A DNA stretch of 64,000 nucleotides from Streptomyces sp. 1-11 (lineage in GTDB: Bacteria; Actinomycetota; Actinomycetes; Streptomycetales; Streptomycetaceae): positions 1-64,000 of the forward strand of contig NZ_BJTV01000015.1 in NCBI RefSeq assembly GCF_007176755.1, written 5' to 3'. A program made the translations under genes and the position numbers. Of the stretch, positions 25,418 to 64,000 are shown in pieces. Numbering within the stretch: the stretch's first letter is position 1; every line of letters starts with the position of its first letter. The notes beneath the pieces were generated by a model. The model was not told the origin of the DNA. It worked only from the letters and a program-made list of their open reading frames with translations, and made no database searches.

Positions 25418-25797
25418 AGACCGAGTCGATGCTGTTCGGCGGGGTGGCGGCGTTCTTCGGCGGGGCCGCCGCCCTGTACGGGGTGTGGTCGGGCGAGCCG
25501 GCCGGCACGGCCGCGCTGGTCGTCGCGTGCGGCATGGCCTCGCTGGTGTCGTTCTTCTTCCTGGTGCAGTACCGGCGCAAGGGGAGACGGCCGCAGGACC
25601 GCAAGGACGCCGAGGTGGCCGACGGCGCGGGGCCGGTGGCCTTCTTCCCGGACGAGAGCCCGTGGCCGGTCGTCACCGCGCTGGGGTTCGCGGTGACGGC
25701 GACCGGCGTCGTCTACGGGCTGTGGCTGTTCCTCATCGGCTGCGGCGTTCTGGCCCGCGGGGTGTTCGGGATGGTGTTCCAGTACGCGCGTCGGTGA
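25414..25797 (+). CDS. ctaF: Actinobacterial cytochrome c oxidase subunit IV
   Basis: The 127-residue protein has the CtaF layout: two N-terminal helices (MLFGGVAAFFGGAAALYGVW; VVACGMASLVSFFFLV), a charged loop ending FFPDESPWPVVTALGFAV, and two C-terminal helices (ATGVVYGLWLFLIGCG). The FFPxxSPWP motif is characteristic. The ATG at 25414 overlaps the ctaD stop. The last 65 bases overlap the convergent qcrB gene, leaving no room for a classical terminator between them. Confidence 0.92.
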   Translation: MKTESMLFGGVAAFFGGAAALYGVWSGEPAGTAALVVACGMASLVSFFFLVQYRRKGRRPQDRKDAEVADGAGPVAFFPDESPWPVVTALGFAVTATGVVYGLWLFLIGCGVLARGVFGMVFQYARR

Positions 25798-27238
25798 TCT
25801 CCCTGCGCGGCGCTCCGGGGCGGAACGACTCCACGGGTTCGTGATCGGTCTCGTAGCCGCCGGCCAGGGTCTGCCTGATGTCACCGGTGGGCACGCCCTC
25901 GGCGAGGCGCTCGCGTTCGGCCGCGGTCAGGGCCCGGCACAGCCAGCGGGTCAGCACGAAGGCGAGGACGGGCGCCACCACGAGCGCGACGCGGTACACC
26001 CAGGTCAGCGCGTTGACCGAGACGCGGAAGGTCTGGGCGCTGACGTCGTTGGCGCCCTCCAGCAGCAGCACCGCGTAGAACACGACGGCCGCCACGCCCA
26101 GTCCGGTGCGCACGGGCCGTTCGCGCGGCCGGTCGCACAGGTGCCGCTCCTGCCGCCACTCCTGCGTCAGGCGCTGCTCGACGAACGGGTAGGCGTAGAG
26201 CACGACGAACAGCACCGCGGGCAGGACCACGGCCGGCAGCAGCACGTTCCACATGACGGTGTGCCCCGCGAAGCCGGTCTCCCACGGCGGCACCAGCCGC
26301 AGGGCGCCCTCCAGGAAGCCGACGTACCAGTCGGGCTGGGACCCGGTGGAGGCCTGGTCGGGGCGGTAGGGGCCGTACACCCACACCGGGTTGATCTGGG
26401 CGACGGCCGACAGCACCGCGAGCACGCCGGCGACCGTCAGGGACAGGCCGATGGAGGAGGCGCTGAACTGCGGGACGAGCGGCTTGCCGTGGACGTTGCG
26501 GTTGGTGCGGCCCGGGCCGCGCCACTGGGTGTGCTTCAGGTGGAACACCAGGATCAGGTGCACCGAGACCAGGGCGACGAGCGCGCCCGGGATCAGCAGG
26601 ATGTGCACCGGGTAGAGCCGGGTGATGATGTCGTGCGAGGGGACCTGCCCGCCGAACGCGAAGAAGGCCAGGTACGTCCCCGCCACCGGGATCGACGTGA
26701 TGATGCCCTGGGCGATCCGCAGGCCCGTGCCGGAGAGCAGGTCGTCGGGGAGCGAGTAGCCGGCGAAGCCCTCCGCCAGCGCCAGCGCGAACAGGGTGAC
26801 CCCGATGACCCAGTTCAGTTCGCGGGGCCGGCGGAAGGCGCCGGTGAAGAAGATCCTGAGCATGTGCGCGCCGATCGAGGCGACGAAGAGGAGCGCCGCC
26901 CAGTGGTGCATCTGCCGGATCAGCAGTCCGCCGCGCACGTCGAAGCTGATCCGCAGGGTGGAGTCGAAGGCGGACGACACCAGCGTCCCCTGCAGCGGCA
27001 CGTAGGAGCCCCGGTAGACGACCTCGCGCATCTCCGGCTCGAAGAAGAACGTCAGCCAGACCCCGGTCAGCAGCAGCACCAGCAGGCTGTAGAGGGCGAG
27101 TTCGCCCAGCAGGAAGGACCACTGCTCGGGGAACGCCTTGCGCAGCAGCGACCCGCCCTCCATCACCGGGAGGCGGGCGTCGGCCGCGTCGACGAGGCGC
27201 TCGGCCCGGCGGCCGGCCGCACGGGAGAGACGTCTCAC
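25733..27238 (-). CDS. qcrB: Cytochrome bc complex cytochrome b subunit (qcrB paralogue)
   Basis: The 501-residue membrane protein is the dihaem cytochrome b that oxidises menaquinol in the actinobacterial bc1-aa3 supercomplex. Haem ligands are in MHHWAALLFVASIGAHMLRI and in HILLIPGALVALVSVHLILV, each pair spaced as usual. The quinol-site region PPWE is seen in RLVPPWETGF. The GTG at 27238 overlaps the upstream gene's stop (GTGA). The normal partners qcrC and qcrA are absent, so this is an isolated paralogue. It ends 65 bases inside ctaF on the other strand. Confidence 0.93.
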   Translation of the reverse strand: MRRLSRAAGRRAERLVDAADARLPVMEGGSLLRKAFPEQWSFLLGELALYSLLVLLLTGVWLTFFFEPEMREVVYRGSYVPLQGTLVSSAFDSTLRISFDVRGGLLIRQMHHWAALLFVASIGAHMLRIFFTGAFRRPRELNWVIGVTLFALALAEGFAGYSLPDDLLSGTGLRIAQGIITSIPVAGTYLAFFAFGGQVPSHDIITRLYPVHILLIPGALVALVSVHLILVFHLKHTQWRGPGRTNRNVHGKPLVPQFSASSIGLSLTVAGVLAVLSAVAQINPVWVYGPYRPDQASTGSQPDWYVGFLEGALRLVPPWETGFAGHTVMWNVLLPAVVLPAVLFVVLYAYPFVEQRLTQEWRQERHLCDRPRERPVRTGLGVAAVVFYAVLLLEGANDVSAQTFRVSVNALTWVYRVALVVAPVLAFVLTRWLCRALTAAERERLAEGVPTGDIRQTLAGGYETDHEPVESFRPGAPRREITDARTGTPSRTPRGPERRSR

Positions 27239-27507
27239 GAGTCCTCCGGTGCGGCCGCCCGAGTCACCTCCGCCTCCACCTCGGTCCGCGGCCGGCCGCT
27301 GTCCTTGGCGTACTCGCTCACCGCGGTCTGCACCTCCCGGTCCAGGTCCCGCCAGGCGCGCAGGGCCGTCTCGTAGGTGCCGGACTGGGCGCCCGTCATC
27401 TGCCGCCCGGCGGGCGGCCCGTACGCTTCCCGGAGCTCCCTGACCGTGCGGTGCGCCGCCTCGGCGGCGCGCTGCTTCGCCACCAGTTCCTCGAAGGTGT
27501 GTGCCAC
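27235..27507 (-). CDS. Small conserved-type helical protein coupled to qcrB
   Basis: The 90-residue hydrophilic protein is predicted all-helical (AHTFEELVAKQRAAEAAHRTVREL...), with a charged C-terminus. I recall similar short hypothetical proteins in Streptomyces but no function. I chose the GTG at 27507; an ATG at 27519 is in frame. TATGGT (27520-27515) could be a -10 box seven bases before this GTG, hinting at a leaderless message. Its stop overlaps the qcrB start, so it is translated together with qcrB. Confidence 0.65.
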   Translation of the reverse strand: MAHTFEELVAKQRAAEAAHRTVRELREAYGPPAGRQMTGAQSGTYETALRAWRDLDREVQTAVSEYAKDSGRPRTEVEAEVTRAAAPEDS

Positions 27508-27587
27508 CCCACCGACCATAGGCACGCTCGGCGCGCGGCGCCCGTCGACCTGCCGCGCCGGGGACGCACCCGCACCCGAGTGGCGGG

Positions 27588-30032
27588 TCAGCCGGGCGGA
27601 ACGAGGTCCGCCCACACCTGCTTGCCGCCGCTGACCGGAACCGTGCCCCAGGCCGCCGACACCGCCTGGACCAGCAGGATGCCGCGGCCGCCGGTGGCCT
27701 CCCAGCCGATGCTGGTCGGCTGGACGGGGCTGCGCGGCGAGGTGTCGGCGACGGCGAGCCGCAGCCGGTGGCCGACCAGGCTGAGGTCGAGGCGGACCGG
27801 CCCGCCGGTGTGCACGAGGGCGTTGGTGACCAGTTCGGAGACGACCAGCAGGGCCGCCTCGACGGTCTCCGGGCGGACGCCCCAGGTGCGCAGGGTGCGC
27901 CGGGTGAAGCGGCGCGCGTGCCGCACGGCCTCGGGGACCCGCCACACGGTCCAGCTCTCGCGCAGCGGGCGCACGGCCATGCCGTCGTAGCGCATCAGCA
28001 GCAGGGCCACGTCGTCGCCGCGGTGGGCGCCGGCGAGCAGGGCGTCGGCGACCAGGCCGAGATGGCCGGGGTCGGCGGCGGCCAGTTCGCCGGCCAGCCG
28101 GTCCATGCCCTCGTCGATGTCGGAGTCCGGGGACTCCACCAATCCGTCGGTGGTCAGCGCGAGGACCGTGCCGGGCTGGAGCCGCAGCGGGGTCATGGGG
28201 AACTCGGCCTGGCCCAGCACGCCGAGCGGCGGGCCGCCCTCGGCCTGCACGATCTCGGTGGTGCCGTCCGGATGCCGCAGCACGGGCTGCAGGTGGCCGG
28301 CGCGCACGCACAGGGCGGTGCCCTGCTCCATGTCGACGTCGACGTAGGCGCAGGTCGCGAAGAGGTCGGTCTCCATGTCCAGCAGCAGCCGGTTGGCGTG
28401 CGCGACGACCACGTCCGGGGAGTGGCCCTCGGCGGCGTAGGCGCGCAGGGCGGTGCGCATCTGGCCCATCAGGGTGGCGGCGCCGGCGTTGTGGCCCTGG
28501 ACGTCGCCGATGACGAAGGCCACGTGGTTGTCGGCGAGCGGTATCACGTCGTACCAGTCGCCGCCGACCTCCAGCCCCGCGGTGGTGGGCAGGTAGCGGG
28601 CGACGGCGGCCCCGCCGGGCAGCCGGGGCAGCCGGCGGGGCAGCAGGGTGCGCTGGAGCATGCCGACGAGTTCGTGCTCGGCGTCGAAGGCGTGGGCACG
28701 CAGCAGGGCCTGACCGGTCAGGCCGGCGCAGGCCGTCAGCAGGGCGCGTTCGTCGGGGCCGAAGTCGTGCGGGCGGTCCCAGCCGATCAGGCAGGCGCCG
28801 GCCATCCGGTCGCCGGCGGGCAGCGGCAGCACGGCCAGGCCGCCCGGGCCGACCTCGGCGAGGGCGGGCTCCAGCGCCGAGCCGGCGGGCCAGATCCGGG
28901 CCCGGCCCGCGCGCAGCGCCGTGGCCAGGGTGGGCATGGAGCGCACCGGCGCGTCGGGCCACTCGGTGCGCCACTCGCTGCGCCACACCTCCGGCCAGGC
29001 CTCGGGCTCGGGCGGGTCGAGGACGGTGACGACGAGCCGGTCGTTCTCCAGTTCGGCCAGGGCGATCCGGTCGGCGCGCAGGGGCCGGCGCAGGGCGTCG
29101 ACGACGGCGTGGCCGACGTCCTTGACGGTGCCGGCCGTGGCGAGCGCGGCGGCCAGCCGCTGGACGCGGGCCACGTCGGTGAGGCCGGCCCGCTGGGTGG
29201 AGGCGTCGGCGACGGTGCCGACGAGCCGCGCCGGCCGGCCCTCGCCGCCGGGCAGCAGCCGGCCGCGCAGCCGCAGCCATCTGGGCGGCCCGGCGGGCTG
29301 CAGGACGCGGAACTCAAGCTCGCGGTCGCCGATGGACAGGTGGTCGGCCTCGACCACGGACATCAGCGCGGGCAGGTCCTCGGGCACCGCGTGCCCCAGG
29401 AGGGTCTCCACCCGCCCGTCGAAGGCGTCCCGGCTGATCCCGAACAGCCGCAGGATCGCGTCGCCGGCCTGTACCCGGCCGCTGTCCATGGCCAGGCTGA
29501 AGGCGTCAGCGGGCAGTTCGCCGGTCTCGCCCGCGGCGACCGGGGCGGGTGCGGCCACCATCCGGGCGATCAGCTCCAGGCAGGCCCGGTCGTCCGCGCC
29601 GAACCCGCCGGGGTGCTCGCTGACGGCCAGCAGGCAGCCGCCGCCCGCCAGACCGAGCGGCAGCGCGGCGAGAGAGAACTCCGGGGACGGGGTACGGCGC
29701 GCTTCCGGGCAGTCGGCCAGTTCGGCGGGGCCGAGCCAGCGCGCCCGTCCGGTGCGGTGCGCCTCGGCGACCGGGTGGGCGCCCGGGACGGGATAGCTGT
29801 CGCGCAGGCCGTACAGGGTGCGCGGCAGGCCGGCCGACTCGGCGAGCAGCAGCACCGCGGGGTCGTCGCCGGGTGTGTACACCCCGGCGAGGGACGCCCC
29901 GGCGAACACCAGTGCCTGTTCCAGGACCCGGCGCAGCCGGTCGGGGGCGGGGGGTGAAGCCATCAGGAGAACAAGGGCGGCTTCAGCACGCTCCGTCCGC
30001 GTGCTGCTGATCGCAGCGCCGTCACCCACCAC
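27588..30032 (-). CDS. GAF/PAS sensor, PP2C (SpoIIE-type) phosphatase and anti-sigma-like ATPase fusion
   Basis: The 814-residue cytoplasmic regulator has, in order, a GAF-like domain (about residues 15-165), a PAS domain (about 175-290), a second GAF domain (about 300-460), a PP2C/SpoIIE phosphatase domain (about 475-675) and an RsbW-type ATPase domain (about 685-814). Phosphatase metal residues are in EVGGDWYDVIPL, VIGDVQGHN, LTTDGLVES and HRGDDVALLL. The ATPase has SELVTNALVHTGG, ADTSPRSP and TGGRGILLVQ. Such fusions, abundant in Streptomyces, control anti-sigma-factor antagonists by dephosphorylation. Start is GTG at 30032 or the adjacent GTG at 30029. The partner sigma factor cannot be named. 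Confidence 0.92.
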   Translation of the reverse strand: MVGDGAAISSTRTERAEAALVLLMASPPAPDRLRRVLEQALVFAGASLAGVYTPGDDPAVLLLAESAGLPRTLYGLRDSYPVPGAHPVAEAHRTGRARWLGPAELADCPEARRTPSPEFSLAALPLGLAGGGCLLAVSEHPGGFGADDRACLELIARMVAAPAPVAAGETGELPADAFSLAMDSGRVQAGDAILRLFGISRDAFDGRVETLLGHAVPEDLPALMSVVEADHLSIGDRELEFRVLQPAGPPRWLRLRGRLLPGGEGRPARLVGTVADASTQRAGLTDVARVQRLAAALATAGTVKDVGHAVVDALRRPLRADRIALAELENDRLVVTVLDPPEPEAWPEVWRSEWRTEWPDAPVRSMPTLATALRAGRARIWPAGSALEPALAEVGPGGLAVLPLPAGDRMAGACLIGWDRPHDFGPDERALLTACAGLTGQALLRAHAFDAEHELVGMLQRTLLPRRLPRLPGGAAVARYLPTTAGLEVGGDWYDVIPLADNHVAFVIGDVQGHNAGAATLMGQMRTALRAYAAEGHSPDVVVAHANRLLLDMETDLFATCAYVDVDMEQGTALCVRAGHLQPVLRHPDGTTEIVQAEGGPPLGVLGQAEFPMTPLRLQPGTVLALTTDGLVESPDSDIDEGMDRLAGELAAADPGHLGLVADALLAGAHRGDDVALLLMRYDGMAVRPLRESWTVWRVPEAVRHARRFTRRTLRTWGVRPETVEAALLVVSELVTNALVHTGGPVRLDLSLVGHRLRLAVADTSPRSPVQPTSIGWEATGGRGILLVQAVSAAWGTVPVSGGKQVWADLVPPG

Positions 30033-30083
30033 TCGGCCATTACAGCGCGTACGGGCCGCCCGCGCAGCCCCTGTGCACGCGGG

Positions 30084-31343
30084 CTACGCGGCCGGGTTCC
30101 GCAGGCCCTTGCCGACCGTGGCCGTCACGGCGGCGACGGTGACCAGCACCGGGAAGACCAGCGTCGCCGGCCCGGGATCGAAGCGGGCCAGCAGGGCGCC
30201 GGCCAGGGCGGGCGCGAGCGCGGCCGCCGAGCCGGCGGCGAGCAGCACGCCGCCGACGACGCGGCCCTGGAGGTGGTCCGGGGTGACGGCGGCCTGGTGG
30301 GCGAACAGGGCGGCGTTCGCCGTCGGTCCGAGGAACACGGCCGCGGCCAGCGGCACGGCGGCCGGGACGGTGCCGGCCAGCAGCGTGCCGACCGCCATGA
30401 GCGCGGCGGTCGCCCAGCACAGCAGCCTGATCAGGGCCGGCAGCCGCAGCCGCCGCTGGAGCGCCGGGGCCGCCAGGGCGCCGAGGAGGCCGCCCAGCGC
30501 GAAGACGGCGCCGGCGAGACCCACCAGGTACGCGGGGACGCCGGCCCGGCGCAGAGCGAGCGTCATCGCGAAGATCATGCCGGTGAAGGCCATGTTGAGC
30601 GGGGCCGCGATGAGCAGCAGGGTGCGCAGGAAGGGGTGCCCCAGCAGGAAGCGCAGGCCCTGCGCGGCGGAGGGGCGCCCGGCCGGTCCGGACGGGGTCT
30701 CCGGCGGCCGGGGCTGCTGCAGGGGCCGCCGGAGACGGGAGACGGCCAGCAGGGACAGCAGGTGGCTCAGCGCGTTGCCGAGGAAGGGCAGGGCGCGGCC
30801 GAGCCCGAACAGCAGACCGCCCAGCGGCGGGCCGGCCAGCGAGACGGCGTAGGTGCGCGCCTCGTTGCGGGCGACGGCGGCGGTGAGCTGGTCGGGGCGG
30901 ACCAGGTTGCGCACGCCGGCGTGCTCGGCGGTGCTGAAGACGGCCGTGGCGGCCGCGCCGGCGACCACCACGGCGAGGATGACCGGGAGGTTCGCGGTGC
31001 CCGCCGCAACCGCCCAGCCGAGGAGGGCGTACCCGACGAGGCGGACCACATCGCAGACGATCATCAGCCGCCGCCGGTCGTACCGGTCGGCGAGGACGCC
31101 GGCCGGCAGCCGGCACACCAGGGTGGTGACGAGCCCGGCGGTGCCGACGAGGCCGGCCCGCGCCGGGGAGCCGGTCTGCTGGAGGACCAGCAGCGGCAGC
31201 GCCAGTTCCACCATGGCGCCGCCCAGGTCGGACAGGCACTGCCCGGTCCACAGCAGATTGAAGTCCCGGTTGCGCCACAGCCCGGGCGAGGGCCCGGTGT
31301 CCGCCGCCTCGGCGACGCTCTCGCCGAGCGGGGGCCCGCTCAT
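30084..31343 (-). CDS. MFS exporter at the end of the NRPS operon
   Basis: The 419-residue, 12-helix MFS_3 (EntS-like) protein begins with NRDFNLLWTGQCLSDLGGAM, the conserved start of that group, and carries VLADRYDRRRLMIVCD (motif A). The ATG at 31343 overlaps the GNAT stop (ATGA), so it is co-translated with the acetyltransferase. Lying last in the minus-strand series NRPS-B, mbtH, GNAT, MFS, it is the most likely exporter of the peptide or a precursor. The 51-base gap before the next minus-strand gene marks the probable cluster boundary. Confidence 0.88.
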   Translation of the reverse strand: MSGPPLGESVAEAADTGPSPGLWRNRDFNLLWTGQCLSDLGGAMVELALPLLVLQQTGSPARAGLVGTAGLVTTLVCRLPAGVLADRYDRRRLMIVCDVVRLVGYALLGWAVAAGTANLPVILAVVVAGAAATAVFSTAEHAGVRNLVRPDQLTAAVARNEARTYAVSLAGPPLGGLLFGLGRALPFLGNALSHLLSLLAVSRLRRPLQQPRPPETPSGPAGRPSAAQGLRFLLGHPFLRTLLLIAAPLNMAFTGMIFAMTLALRRAGVPAYLVGLAGAVFALGGLLGALAAPALQRRLRLPALIRLLCWATAALMAVGTLLAGTVPAAVPLAAAVFLGPTANAALFAHQAAVTPDHLQGRVVGGVLLAAGSAAALAPALAGALLARFDPGPATLVFPVLVTVAAVTATVGKGLRNPAA

Positions 31344-31990
31344 ACGGCGTCCTCGACGGCCGCCGCTCCGGCCGCCGCACCGGTGTCCGCCCTGATCTCC
31401 GTACCGGTGTCCGCCCTGTTGTTCGTCCCGGTGTCCGCCCCGTTCTTCGCCCTGTTCTCAGTCCCGGTCTCCGTCCCGGTCTCCGGGTTCTTGGTGGAGA
31501 TGACCATCAGCTTGGTCACGGAACCGTCGTCGCCGACGACGTCCCGCAGGTGCCGGAAGCCCAGCCGGCGGCACATGGCCAGGCTGGCGGTGTTCTCGGC
31601 GCCGACCATGCCGTAGGCCTCGCTCAGCCCCAGGTCCTCGGCGGCGTACCGGAGCAGGCGGCGCACCGCCTCGCCGCCCAGGCCGTGGCCCCAGTGGGCG
31701 GGTGCGAGCGCGGTGACGAGTTCGTGGCCCTCGACGTTGCCGGTCGGCTTCACCTCGGCGTGCCCGGCGTAGGCGCCCTCGGTCCACAGGCCCCACACGT
31801 CGAAGCGGCGCTGGGGGTAGACGTCGGTGAGGATGGCGCGGAACAGCTCGCGGAGCTGCGGTTCGGGCACGAGGTCCTGCCCCATCCAGCGGCACACCTC
31901 CTCGTCGCGCAGCAGCGCGACGAAGTGGTCCTCGTGTTCGGGTCGGTAGGGGAGGAAGTCCAGGCGTTCGGTGCGCAGGACGGGGGTCAT
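31340..31990 (-). CDS. GNAT (RimJ/RimL-like) N-acetyltransferase with repetitive tail
   Basis: The first ~165 residues form a GNAT domain: VLRTERLDFLPYRPEHEDHF, ALAPAHWGHGLGGEAVRRLL (acetyl-CoA pyrophosphate loop Q/H-x-x-G-x-G/A) and VGAENTASLAMCRRLGFRHL. The last ~50 residues are a low-complexity tail rich in A-D-T-G-T units, encoded by 24-bp repeats. Position between mbtH and the exporter suggests it modifies the peptide or its amine, or protects the producer by acetylation. Both are inference, and a RimJ-type protein substrate is equally possible. The tail is unusual for the family and probably disordered. Confidence 0.85.
   Translation of the reverse strand: MTPVLRTERLDFLPYRPEHEDHFVALLRDEEVCRWMGQDLVPEPQLRELFRAILTDVYPQRRFDVWGLWTEGAYAGHAEVKPTGNVEGHELVTALAPAHWGHGLGGEAVRRLLRYAAEDLGLSEAYGMVGAENTASLAMCRRLGFRHLRDVVGDDGSVTKLMVISTKNPETGTETGTENRAKNGADTGTNNRADTGTEIRADTGAAAGAAAVEDAV
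31380..31451. repeat. Three 24-bp imperfect tandem repeats in the GNAT gene
   Basis: Units 31380-31403, 31404-31427 and 31428-31451 each begin CCGGTGTCCGCCC. They keep the reading frame and encode eight-residue repeats (R-A-D-T-G-T-x-x on the minus strand). Further degenerate copies of the GGTCTCCGTCCC type extend to about 31485. Confidence 0.8.
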
Positions 31991-32122
31991 GACGGGCTCC
32001 TCGGGTGAGCTGCGGTGCGGTGGGGGCCGAGGGCGGTGGGGCGCCGGAACGGCGACGCGTGGGGGCGGGGCGCCGGGCCGGCGCGGGTGCGGCCGGCCCG
32101 GCGTGTCGGGTGTGCGGGCCGG

Positions 32123-32326
32123 TCAGGCGCCGGCGTTCTCCATGCGCTCGCGCAGGCTCTTGGGCCGCATGTCGGTCCAGACCTCGTCGACGTAGGCGGA
32201 GCACTCGGCCTCGGTGCCCTCCTTGCCGACGGGCTGCCAGCCGGCGGGCACCTCGATGTCGGCGGGCCAGAGGGAGTACTGCTCCTCGTCGTTGCGCAGC
32301 ACCTGGTAGCGGGTGTTCTCGTCCAT
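32123..32326 (-). CDS. mbtH: MbtH-family NRPS chaperone
   Basis: The 67-residue protein carries the full MbtH signature: RNDEEQYSLWPADIEVPAGW, then ECSAYVDEVWTDMRPKSLRE. MbtH proteins bind adenylation domains and are often needed for their folding or activity. The ATG at 32326 has AAGGCGAC upstream. It follows NRPS-B by 193 bases on the same strand; that gap is short, contains three TTCGTCGG microrepeats (about 32338-32369) and no clear terminator, so it probably belongs to the same operon. Confidence 0.96.
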   Translation of the reverse strand: MDENTRYQVLRNDEEQYSLWPADIEVPAGWQPVGKEGTEAECSAYVDEVWTDMRPKSLRERMENAGA

Positions 32327-32519
32327 GTCGCCTTCTTTCGTCGGTGTTTCGTCGGTTCGTCGGTCGTGGGTCCGCCGTTCGCCGGCTGTCGCCGGTCCTG
32401 TGCGGTCGTGGTGCGGTTCCCCGTCGTCGGGTCCGGGTGGCGGGCGGTCGGGGCGCGTGGTGCGCGAGGGCCGTGCCGGGCGGTGCGCCAGGGCGGTGCC
32501 CCGCGGGGCGGGAGCGTCG

Positions 32520-52565
<20,046 letters not shown>

Positions 52566-52578
52566 GGTCGTCGGGTCC

Positions 52579-64000
<11,422 letters not shown>

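Overview
The window reads as actinomycete, very probably Streptomyces, chromosome. GC content is very high, starts are often GTG, many genes overlap by four bases (ATGA or GTGA), and the gene families are typical of the genus: a SpoIIE-type phosphatase fused to an anti-sigma-like ATPase, DUF6479, paralogous cytochrome oxidase genes, and a large non-ribosomal peptide synthetase (NRPS) system with MbtH. I see no rRNA, tRNA, CRISPR array or insertion sequence.

Layout. Positions 1-2887 hold the end of a cytochrome c oxidase subunit I gene, a small membrane protein and a 14-helix MFS exporter. About 400 bases of degenerate ~100-bp tandem repeats follow. From 3368 to 8625 are a zinc alcohol dehydrogenase, a TetR regulator divergent from a secreted beta-propeller protein, and a Tet(M)/OtrA-like ribosomal-protection GTPase. 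From 9090 to 14969 are xdhC, a truncated relic of the gene that would follow it, a phosphoesterase, an SDR and a 1015-residue FAD/Fe-S oxidoreductase. From 15100 to 17524 a MarR regulator, an MFS exporter and an isochorismatase-fold hydrolase form one coupled operon. From 17647 to 22827 is a surface-sugar locus (GT2 glycosyltransferase, rmlC, methyltransferase, rmlD, rmlB). From 22924 to 30032 are DUF6479, a second ctaD with ctaF, a convergent qcrB paralogue, a small protein and the SpoIIE-type regulator.

The right half (30084 to beyond 64000, all minus strand) is one side of an NRPS biosynthetic cluster. Transcription enters from beyond the right edge: NRPS-A (5' end outside the window), NRPS-B (6681 residues), MbtH, a GNAT acetyltransferase and an MFS exporter. 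NRPS-A shows part of C1, then A1-T1-E1, C2-A2-T2-E2, C3-A3-T3. NRPS-B shows C4-A4-T4-E4, C5-A5-T5, C6-A6-T6-E6, C7-A7-T7, C8-A8-T8-E8. Pocket residues read by eye against GrsA suggest Val1, unknown2, hydrophobic3, basic4, Thr5 (exact textbook code), basic/Orn-like6, Val7, and hydrophobic8 (same code as 3). Epimerization domains and condensation-domain types agree on D1-D2-L3-D4-L5-D6-L7-D8, with a further D residue before module 1.

The assembly line ends in an epimerization domain with no thioesterase, and the genes after it are only mbtH, GNAT and MFS. A D-configured C-terminus without a cis thioesterase is the arrangement served by stand-alone penicillin-binding-protein-type thioesterases (SurE family), so I predict such a gene beyond the right edge. 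The product would be a peptide of at least nine residues with mostly alternating chirality and two D-basic residues. I do not recognise it as a known compound.
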